From CBDATG01 sp965200145 (lineage in GTDB: Bacteria > Chloroflexota > Dehalococcoidia > Lucifugimonadales > Lucifugimonadaceae): a stretch of 64,000 nucleotides of DNA. The position numbers were made by a program, and so were the translations under genes. The notes beneath the pieces are model-generated. The model was not told the DNA's origin. It worked only from the letters and a program-made list of their open reading frames with translations, and ran no database searches. Below, piece by piece: positions 55,287 to 62,582 of this stretch. The stretch covers positions 124,001 through 188,000 of the forward strand of contig CBDATG010000003.1 in assembly GCA_965200145.1 (NCBI GenBank). Direction: 5' to 3'. Each line of letters opens with the position of its first letter. Position 1 is the stretch's first letter.

Positions 55287-57782
55287 ATGCACAGCGAAGA
55301 CACTACCACTACCGGCACGGCCTCGACGGCCAACGATGCCGAGCCAGCCCGATACGAACCCGCGATCATCGAGCCGAAGCAACGCGCCAATTGGGAAAAC
55401 GCAGGAATCTACCGTTGGCGGCCCGACGATCACAGCAAACCGAAGTGGTTCGTCCAGTCGATGTTCCCATACCCGTCCGGCGACCTGCACATCGGACACT
55501 GGTTCGCATTCTCCGGCGGCGACACCGCTGCCAGGTTCAAGCGCATGGAAGGCTACAACGTGCTACACCCGCAAGGATTTGACGCCTTCGGACTACCGGC
55601 AGAGAACGCTGCCATCAGGGAAGGTGTACACCCCAAGAAGTGGACATATTCGAACATCGCCAACATGCGCCGACAGTTCGAACTCATGGGCAACTCATAC
55701 GACTGGTCGCGAGAGATCGTCTCGTGCGACCCGAAATACTACAAGTGGAACCAATACTTCTTCCTCAAGTTCCTCGAGATGGGACTCGCCTACCGCTCCG
55801 ACGGCGCAGTCAACTGGTGCCCGCAAGACCAGACAACACTCGCCAACGAGCAGGTCAAAGACGGCAAATGCGAACGTTGTGAGACAACCGTCGTTAAACG
55901 CTCCATGCCGCAGTGGTACTTCGCCATAACGAAGTACGCCGATGAACTCCTCAACATGTCCGATATCGAGTGGCCGGACGGTGTCAAGACAAGCCAAACG
56001 AACTGGATCGGTCGCTCAGAAGGCGTTGAGATAGAGTTCGACATTGCGGAGTACGGACTAGACACCAAGTCGATCCCGGCTTTCACAACTCGCATCGACA
56101 CGATCTTCGGCGTGACATTCATGGTGCTCGCACCTGAGCACCCGCTCGTGTCGCAACTCACTCAACCTGAACAACGCGCCGCGGTACAGCAATACGTCAA
56201 CAAAGCCGCAGCCGAGGCCGACATCGCACGCACCGCACTCGATCGCGATAAGACCTGCGTGCCCACTGGCGCGTACTGCACCAACCCGCTAAACGACGAG
56301 CGCATCCCCGTCCTGGTCGGCGACTACGTCCTAGCCACATACGGCACCGGCGCGGTCATGGGAGTGCCAGCGCACGACCACCGCGACTTTGAGCTAGCGG
56401 TCCAATACGACCTGCCGATCCGAGTCGTTATTGCGCCTCCTGGATGGAACGGCGAACCATTGCAATGCGCATACATCGAACCGGGCACGCAAGTCAACTC
56501 TGGCAGATTCGACGGCATGACGAGCGAAGACGGAAAGTCCGCCATCGCCGACGAAGTCGAAGCACTCAAATGCGGCCACCGCACCGTAACCTACCACCTC
56601 AGAGATTGGCTCATCTCCAGACAACGCTACTGGGGAACGCCCATCCCGATAATCTACTGCGATGCCTGCGACATCGTCCCAGTCCCATACACCGAGCTCC
56701 CAGTCGAACTGCCCGACGATGCCGAGTTCCAACCATCAGGCAAGTCGCCACTCACAAACCACGAAGAGTGGGTCAACGTCAACTGCCCGCAATGTGACAA
56801 ACCCGCCAAACGCGAGACCGACACCATGGACACGTTCATGGACTCGTCCTGGTATCACATGCGCTATCTCAGCCCCGACGAAGACGACCATCCCTTCGAC
56901 CCAAACCTCGCAAACAGATGGGGACCCGTAGACCAGTACACCGGCGGAATGGAACACGCAGTGATGCACCTGCTCTACGCCCGATTCTTCAACCGTGCCA
57001 TCCGAGACATGGGACTCGTCAACTTCACCGAACCGTACAAACACCTCTTCGGACACGGAACACTAATCACAGAGCAGGGCAAAATCTCAAAACGCTCCAA
57101 CCCGCTAGCACCTGACCCATTGGTCGCAGAATACGGCGCGGACACCCTCCGCTGCTACCTGCTATTCCTAGGACCATGGAACAAAGGCGGCATCTGGACC
57201 GACTCCGGTATCCACGGCATCCGTCGCTGGCTGCATCGAGTCTGGGACACATGCCTGCGCGATGTAACCGGTCGCTCCATCACCAACCAAGCCGCTGCCC
57301 GAAAGCTGCAACGTGAAGCCCACGCAACAACGAAGCAAGTCACAACCGACATGGGCGCCTACAAGTACAACACCTCTATCGCCGCATTGATGTCTTACGT
57401 CAACGCCATGAACCGCGCATGGGAAGATGCCGGTATTGATGCCCAATCATGGAACGCACATGTCAAACGACTACTGCTACACCTAGCACCACTAGCACCA
57501 CACATAGCAGAAGAACTATGGACACGCCTGGGACACCCGTTCTCAATCCACAACCAGCTACTGCCAACCTACGACCCTGAGATGCTAACCGAAGACACGA
57601 TACACATAGTAGTCCAAGTAAACGGCAAAGTAAGAGCCAACATAGACGTCCCAAGCACCGCGACCGAGTCCGAGATATCAGCGGCGGCACTAAACGACAA
57701 GTCCGTGCAACGCCACACAGCCAACAAGCCCATCCGCAAAGCCATCTACGTCCCCGGCAAGATCTACAACGTGGTGGTATAG
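55287..57782 (+). CDS. leuS: Leucyl-tRNA synthetase
   Basis: An 831-residue class I synthetase. The HIGH motif is in PYPSGDLHIGHW (about residue 60), the editing (CP1) domain carries the threonine-rich region TTRIDTIFGVTFMVLAPEHP and GTGAVMGVPAHDHRDFE, and the KMSKS site is KISKRSNPL. The anticodon-binding domain and C-terminal VQVNGKVRANIDVP follow. All catalytic and editing marks are present. It runs up to the CRISPR locus; the tracrRNA terminator lies about 60 bases past its stop. Confidence 0.95.
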   Translation: MHSEDTTTTGTASTANDAEPARYEPAIIEPKQRANWENAGIYRWRPDDHSKPKWFVQSMFPYPSGDLHIGHWFAFSGGDTAARFKRMEGYNVLHPQGFDAFGLPAENAAIREGVHPKKWTYSNIANMRRQFELMGNSYDWSREIVSCDPKYYKWNQYFFLKFLEMGLAYRSDGAVNWCPQDQTTLANEQVKDGKCERCETTVVKRSMPQWYFAITKYADELLNMSDIEWPDGVKTSQTNWIGRSEGVEIEFDIAEYGLDTKSIPAFTTRIDTIFGVTFMVLAPEHPLVSQLTQPEQRAAVQQYVNKAAAEADIARTALDRDKTCVPTGAYCTNPLNDERIPVLVGDYVLATYGTGAVMGVPAHDHRDFELAVQYDLPIRVVIAPPGWNGEPLQCAYIEPGTQVNSGRFDGMTSEDGKSAIADEVEALKCGHRTVTYHLRDWLISRQRYWGTPIPIIYCDACDIVPVPYTELPVELPDDAEFQPSGKSPLTNHEEWVNVNCPQCDKPAKRETDTMDTFMDSSWYHMRYLSPDEDDHPFDPNLANRWGPVDQYTGGMEHAVMHLLYARFFNRAIRDMGLVNFTEPYKHLFGHGTLITEQGKISKRSNPLAPDPLVAEYGADTLRCYLLFLGPWNKGGIWTDSGIHGIRRWLHRVWDTCLRDVTGRSITNQAAARKLQREAHATTKQVTTDMGAYKYNTSIAALMSYVNAMNRAWEDAGIDAQSWNAHVKRLLLHLAPLAPHIAEELWTRLGHPFSIHNQLLPTYDPEMLTEDTIHIVVQVNGKVRANIDVPSTATESEISAAALNDKSVQRHTANKPIRKAIYVPGKIYNVVV

Positions 57783-57841
57783 AAGGCGAGGCAAGGAGGT
57801 CATACGCTGAACGGTCATCGGCGCACGTTTCGCCACATCCC

Positions 57842-57883
57842 AAAAAAAGTCAACGTCCCCTGCGATAATCACCGCAGAGGACG
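57842..57883 (-). terminator. Intrinsic terminator of the tracrRNA
   Basis: An 11-bp stem with one G-U pair and an 8-nt loop, then a T-rich stretch with seven consecutive T, read on the minus strand. Read on the plus strand the A-run precedes the stem, so it would not stop leuS transcripts by the same mechanism. Confidence 0.8.
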
Positions 57884-57989
57884 TCGCTTGGCTAGGGATC
57901 CCCACTAGGTGGGTCACACGAGGCGCCACTCACGCTTAACCCTACGAATCTTCGGTAAGACCGAAGCCTTACCGTGATTCCCCTACACC
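57842..57989 (-). ncRNA. tracrRNA of the type II-C CRISPR system
   Basis: On the minus strand upstream of cas9, bases 57987-57971 are complementary to the first 17 bases of the crRNA-sense repeat with only two G-U pairs. The RNA then continues into a nexus-like GGUAAGGCUUCGGUCUUACC segment that can form either of two hairpins. It ends in an 11-bp stem (57883-57873 with 57864-57854) followed by TTGAC and seven T at 57848-57842, an intrinsic terminator. An extended -10, TGCTACAAT, lies just upstream at about 57994-58002. The expected RNA is about 145 nt. It pairs with crRNA for RNase III processing and Cas9 binding. Confidence 0.85.
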
Positions 57990-57993
57990 ATTA

Positions 57994-58002
57994 ATTGTAG
58001 CA
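57994..58002 (-). promoter_or_regulatory. tracrRNA extended -10 promoter
   Basis: TGCTACAAT on the minus strand, a TG-n-TACAAT extended -10, with no clear -35. Start of transcription six to eight bases later gives a 5' end just before the anti-repeat. It lies 9 bases from the cas9 ATG on the opposite strand, so cas9 and tracrRNA promoters must overlap. Confidence 0.6.
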
Positions 58003-58010
58003 TAAGTCTC

Positions 58011-61000
58011 ATGAATAATCGAAAAAATTCGCAATCTGACCGACTTGCCGAACTCGCAGCCGAACTAGAGATAAAGCCCGGTCTAGTCTTTGGATTGGAC
58101 ATCGGGATAGCTTCCTGCGGATGGGCCGTTGTCAACGTTGACACCAAGCACATCCACGCCATCGGTTCGCGTTGCTTCGATGCTCCGGAAGACCCGAAGA
58201 CAAAGACGCTTCACAACGTCGAGAGACGCACTAAGCGCGGAATGAGGCGCGTAACCTATCGACGCAAAGGCCGCATGAAGGCAGTGCGCAGGTTGCTCCG
58301 AGAATCAGGGGTATGGAATAACCCCTCACCCGATTACTTCCGCAACTTGGCAAGCGACGCGCCTGACCCGTGGCAAGCTCGCGCCGACGGCGTAACCGAA
58401 TCCCTCGAACCTGAAGACACCGCCGCCTCGTTGATCCATCTCGCCAAGCACAGAGGCTTCAAGTCGAACGCGAAACGCGATACCTCCGACAAAGAGGGTG
58501 GGAAGGTGCTGCAAGCAGCTAGAGAGTGGGACAAGAAGCTCGGCGAACGAACGTACGCACAGACCTTAGTGGAAGACCATCCAGATCGAAAACGAAACCG
58601 CTCCGGCGAATACAACTTCATGCCACGCCGCGAGGTACTCGTCGACGAAGCCCGCAAGATAATATCGCGTCAGCGTGAGCTCGGTGCCGAGTGGGCAACC
58701 CAGAAATTCGAAGACGAATACGTCAAAACAGCGTTTGACCAACTCCCGCTCAGAAGCAGCGAAGGTTTAGTCGGCGAATGCCCGTTTGAGCCGAATGAAC
58801 GACGCGCCGCAAGATTCTCTTACTCTTTCGAAAAGTTCCGCCTCCTCGAGAAGTTGGTCCATGGTTGCAGGGTCACCACAAAAGATGGCGAGCGAAGCCT
58901 GACCATCAACGAGCTGGAGATCGCGACACGCAACTTCGGACACTCTACAGGCCTGACTTTCAAGCAGTTGCGCACTAGATTAAATCTGTCCGACGACGAG
59001 AAGGTCCCAGCTGCACTCACCGAGGATGACCTGAAGCGGGATGTCACAAAGAGTGCGTCCAAGGCAGCACCTGGCTCGTTTGCCCTGCGCAACGTGATCG
59101 GCAGCACAGAGTTCAACAGGCTCGTCAAGACACCAGCTGTCCTTGACCGCATCGCCGAGATCATCACGTTCAACGAAGATGACTCCGACATACGTTGGGG
59201 TTTCAATCAGCTAGACCTATCGCCAGAAACCGTCCAGGCGCTAATGGACGGCCTGTCGATAGGTAAATTCTCCAAGTTCAAAGGTACCGGTCACATCTCG
59301 GCAAAGGCGGCGCGCAATCTGATCCCAGAGATGCTAAAGGGCAAGCGGTACGACGAGGCTTGCGCCGCCGTTGGGTACGACCATGCCGCCGCACGGGGCG
59401 TGAGGATAGAACACATCAAGAATCCAGTTGTGCAACGTAGCCTGAATCAAGCCATAAAGCAGATTGAGGTATTGGTCCGCGAGTTTGGTAGACCAGAGCG
59501 GATACACATCGAGATGTTGCGTGACGTAGGCAAGAGCGCCGAAGAGCGCGGCAAGATCACTCGTGGGATGGAGCGACGGCGTAAAGAGCGAGAGGAATCC
59601 GAAGCCGAATTCAAGGAATCTGCTGGCATCAGCTCCTGTAACCGTGACCAAGTGCAGATGTACGAGCTCATGAAGGAGCAGACGTTCCGCTGCCCTTACT
59701 GCGACAAGCACCTCACACCAAACATGATCGCGTCCTCCGATGTGCAGGTCGATCACATCTATCCACGTAGTAGAAGCCACGAGGACGCGTACGTCAATAA
59801 AGTCGTGACCTGCGTGCCGTGCAACCAGCAGAAACGCAACAAGACACCATGGGAATGGCGTGGCGATTCGCAACCGGATTGGTGGCGTGTGTTCGAGAGC
59901 CGAATCAACTCATTCAACATTGCAAAGCAGGAGAAGCGAAGACGGTTACTGAGCAAGACGTTCGGCGACCGTGAACTCGATTTCATCGAACGCAACAAGG
60001 TCGATTCAAGTTACGTAGCACGGGCGCTGTCAGGTAAGCTTCAAGACCTCTACCCAGAGAGCTATGCGGAGGGAGCCATTATTCCAGGAGCCGAAACTAG
60101 AATTCGTGCCCGTCCCGGTCAGATGACACCCAAGCTACAACGCGCTTGGTTCGGCGATAGGTACAAGAAAGACCGCGAGGACGATCGCCACCACGCCATG
60201 GACGCGCTCACAGTCGCGTTCTTGGACGAAGCACTCTATCAGAAGATTGCAAGGGTTTATCAACGTTGGGAAGAGACTGGACAGCAACAACACTATGTCC
60301 CCGACATTGACCCGCCATGGTCGAGTTTCGCTCAAGACTGCATGGATGCCTACGATGGCGATTGGCTCGTGTGCCGAACCGAGAGACGGCGTGCACGAGG
60401 TGCGTTGCACAAGGAGACGATACGCCGACGCACTGTTGACGCGGATGGCAGACTGACTTACTGGCAACGCGTACCGATCGCGGAATTTGAGGCATCATAT
60501 AAGAAAGCCAAAACGGAAAAGGCTAGAAACGACCTGATCATGAAGATCGGCGACAGCCAAGTTAGAGATTCGGTGGCACTTTGGTTATCGAAATCAGAGG
60601 GGCAACGCGAGGGAAGACCACGACTCAAGAACCGGACCGAGGTGCGTAAATTGAGGTTGCGATCCAAACTAGCAACTGCTCGCCAAATCAATCGCACGCA
60701 CACAGGTGGCCGGCACTTCCGCCGACAGGGTGGGTTCGTTGAGAATGCGGACATTGTACGTGTCGACGTATATCACGTCAAAATCTCCAAACACGATTCG
60801 GAGTTTCGTCAAGTTGACGCTGGTTATCATCTGGTTCCCGTGTACCCACATCAGATTACAAAGGATGACCGCCGCCCTCCAATGAAGGCTATCGTTCGCG
60901 GTACTCCCGAAACGGATTGGCCCGAGATGGACCCACGAGACTTCGCATTCTCGCTACACAAAGACAATTTCGTGGAATTCACGAAAAGAGACGGCGTAAC

Positions 61001-61199
61001 TGTTCGCGGATACTACAGATACACCAACCGCTACGATGGCGGAATACACGTATCCCATCCTTACCTGCGTGATCCTAAGGTACCCAAGTACGGGTCAGCG
61101 ACGATCCAACCCGGTTCATTCCGCAAGTTCCATGTTGACCGCCTCGGCAAACTCCACGAGATCAAGCGCGATCCCTGGCCTGGCTCACAACACGAGTAA
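58011..61199 (+). CDS. cas9: CRISPR-associated endonuclease Cas9 (type II-C)
   Basis: A 1,062-residue RNA-guided nuclease, in the compact II-C size range. RuvC-I has Asp30 in FGLDIGIASCGW, then the arginine-rich bridge helix at about 69-97. RuvC-II has Glu501 in IHIEMLRD. The HNH domain has His582 in VDHIYPRS and two zinc knuckles, C561/C564 and C601/C604. RuvC-III has His728 and Asp731 in HHAMDA. All nuclease residues are present, so both strands should be cut. About 25 residues precede RuvC-I. The C-terminal PAM-reading domain is too diverged to predict a PAM. No ribosome site precedes the ATG. cas1 follows after 3 bases. Confidence 0.97.
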   Translation: MNNRKNSQSDRLAELAAELEIKPGLVFGLDIGIASCGWAVVNVDTKHIHAIGSRCFDAPEDPKTKTLHNVERRTKRGMRRVTYRRKGRMKAVRRLLRESGVWNNPSPDYFRNLASDAPDPWQARADGVTESLEPEDTAASLIHLAKHRGFKSNAKRDTSDKEGGKVLQAAREWDKKLGERTYAQTLVEDHPDRKRNRSGEYNFMPRREVLVDEARKIISRQRELGAEWATQKFEDEYVKTAFDQLPLRSSEGLVGECPFEPNERRAARFSYSFEKFRLLEKLVHGCRVTTKDGERSLTINELEIATRNFGHSTGLTFKQLRTRLNLSDDEKVPAALTEDDLKRDVTKSASKAAPGSFALRNVIGSTEFNRLVKTPAVLDRIAEIITFNEDDSDIRWGFNQLDLSPETVQALMDGLSIGKFSKFKGTGHISAKAARNLIPEMLKGKRYDEACAAVGYDHAAARGVRIEHIKNPVVQRSLNQAIKQIEVLVREFGRPERIHIEMLRDVGKSAEERGKITRGMERRRKEREESEAEFKESAGISSCNRDQVQMYELMKEQTFRCPYCDKHLTPNMIASSDVQVDHIYPRSRSHEDAYVNKVVTCVPCNQQKRNKTPWEWRGDSQPDWWRVFESRINSFNIAKQEKRRRLLSKTFGDRELDFIERNKVDSSYVARALSGKLQDLYPESYAEGAIIPGAETRIRARPGQMTPKLQRAWFGDRYKKDREDDRHHAMDALTVAFLDEALYQKIARVYQRWEETGQQQHYVPDIDPPWSSFAQDCMDAYDGDWLVCRTERRRARGALHKETIRRRTVDADGRLTYWQRVPIAEFEASYKKAKTEKARNDLIMKIGDSQVRDSVALWLSKSEGQREGRPRLKNRTEVRKLRLRSKLATARQINRTHTGGRHFRRQGGFVENADIVRVDVYHVKISKHDSEFRQVDAGYHLVPVYPHQITKDDRRPPMKAIVRGTPETDWPEMDPRDFAFSLHKDNFVEFTKRDGVTVRGYYRYTNRYDGGIHVSHPYLRDPKVPKYGSATIQPGSFRKFHVDRLGKLHEIKRDPWPGSQHE

Positions 61200-61202
61200 C
61201 CA

Positions 61203-62114
61203 ATGGCCTGGCGCGGCGTACACCTCTCCGAACCCGCTACCGTCTCCCGAAAGTCCAACGCCATCCTCGTTGAACGCGCCGGACACCCTCCCGTCCGGTT
61301 ACCGTTTGAGGACATCGGATGGATCATCGTTGACAGCCGAGAGATCGCGCTCTCATCGTCCGTCATGGCATCGTTCGCGGAGCACGGCATCGCCGTAGTG
61401 ATCACCGATGACACGCACGCTCCCTGCGCAACACTGCTACCGTTCGCCGCGAACTACGCACAGGCGGAAGTCGCCAACCTACAAGTGAACTCGCCAGGTG
61501 CCCTATCAAGGCGCCTTTGGGCACGAGTAGTTCGCGGCAAACTCATGAATCAGTCGGCTAACCTGAGACGCATACTGGCTCCAAACTGGCAGTACATTCG
61601 CGGACTGATCAAAGACATCAAACCCGGCGACCCGACGAACATCGAAGCCCGTGCCGCTCGCAGGTACTGGGGGTCCCTGCTACCTGGTTTTCGCCGCGAC
61701 ACCGACGGCGAAGACCGACTAAACGCCCTGCTCAACTACGGATATGCCGTGACCCGCGCCGCCATCGCACGATCCCTCGCCGTAGCTGGACTCGTGCCTG
61801 CCATCGGCATCCACCACCGTTCCATAACCAACGCCTTCAACCTAGCCGACGACATCATCGAGCCGTTCCGAGCCATCGTCGACTTAGCAGTGTACGAGAT
61901 GCGCGAGCCGAACGGCTGGGACCCGCCCTACCATCCGGATGTCGGACTCTCCATCAACGACCGCCGCGACATGGCAGCCGTCCTTACACGCCAAGTCCAG
62001 ATCGCAGATCAGCAGATGAACGCGTCGGATGCGATAGACAACTGCGTCGCGAGTCTGGTACGCTCTATCAGAAGCCGCAAAGCCGGCGACTTGCAACTAC
62101 CAGAGATGCAATGA
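61203..62114 (+). CDS. cas1: CRISPR spacer integrase Cas1 (type II)
   Basis: A 303-residue integrase that, with Cas2, inserts new spacers. The metal ligands are visible: Glu148 in NIEARAARRYW, His205 in IGIHHRS and Glu220 in LADDIIEPFR. N-terminal beta and C-terminal helical parts are of normal length. It starts three bases after cas9 and ends eight bases before cas2, so the three genes form one operon. No csn2 or cas4 is present, which defines II-C. Confidence 0.96.
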   Translation: MAWRGVHLSEPATVSRKSNAILVERAGHPPVRLPFEDIGWIIVDSREIALSSSVMASFAEHGIAVVITDDTHAPCATLLPFAANYAQAEVANLQVNSPGALSRRLWARVVRGKLMNQSANLRRILAPNWQYIRGLIKDIKPGDPTNIEARAARRYWGSLLPGFRRDTDGEDRLNALLNYGYAVTRAAIARSLAVAGLVPAIGIHHRSITNAFNLADDIIEPFRAIVDLAVYEMREPNGWDPPYHPDVGLSINDRRDMAAVLTRQVQIADQQMNASDAIDNCVASLVRSIRSRKAGDLQLPEMQ

Positions 62115-62122
62115 GATGATCG

Positions 62123-62452
62123 ATGCCAGCCGAAGGAAGCCGCTACTTGTGGTTGTTCGTGCTGTTTGACCTGCCAGTCAAGACGAAGCCACAACGCCGC
62201 GTCGCGACCAAGTTCCGAAAGTTCCTGATCGACGACGGATACATCAGGTTGCAATATTCCGTCTACGCAAGAGTGTGTAGAGGTCAGGAAGCAGTCAACA
62301 AGCATGTCGGCCGGCTGTTGAAGAAGCTGCCCAAGGAAGGATCAGTCAGGTCCCTCCAAGTAACCGACATGCAATACGCCCGGATGAAGACGCTAGTCGG
62401 AACACGCGCACCAGAGGAGGAGCTAGGAACCGAGCAGATGATCATGTTGTGA
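62123..62452 (+). CDS. cas2: CRISPR-associated protein Cas2
   Basis: A 109-residue ferredoxin-fold protein that bridges two Cas1 dimers. The conserved Asp16 lies in LFVLFDLPVKT, followed by the basic RRVATKFRKFLIDDGY strand region, as in type II Cas2. It ends 121 bases before the first repeat. That gap holds two GC-rich hairpins and no gene. Confidence 0.95.
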   Translation: MPAEGSRYLWLFVLFDLPVKTKPQRRVATKFRKFLIDDGYIRLQYSVYARVCRGQEAVNKHVGRLLKKLPKEGSVRSLQVTDMQYARMKTLVGTRAPEEELGTEQMIML

Positions 62453-62468
62453 CCGCCAACCCGCGAGA

Positions 62469-62573
62469 CGCTACTGTGGCTCCAAGTAGCGAAAGTGGAA
62501 CGCAACGCGGTCCGAGTCGGCTCAAGACGTGCGCCAAGAGGCAACTCCGCCAAGCGGGGTTCCAACTTGGCGG
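62469..62573. other. cas2-array junction with two inverted repeats
   Basis: A 7-bp stem (62469-62475 with 62485-62491) and an 8-bp stem with an 11-nt loop (62547-62554 with 62566-62573), the second touching the first base of the array. Neither has a following T-run on either strand. They may mark the end of array or cas transcripts, or be an integration-related boundary. Confidence 0.45.
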
Positions 62574-62582
62574 ATTATAGCA
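62574..62582 (-). promoter_or_regulatory. Extended -10 promoter inside every repeat (first copy shown)
   Basis: In the crRNA sense each repeat ends TGCTATAAT, a perfect TG-n-TATAAT box. With a weak TTCCCC at -35 spacing inside the same repeat, transcription would begin about 6-7 bases into each spacer and give guides of about 24 nt. N. meningitidis II-C repeats end TGCTACAAT and are known to act this way. Confidence 0.7.
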
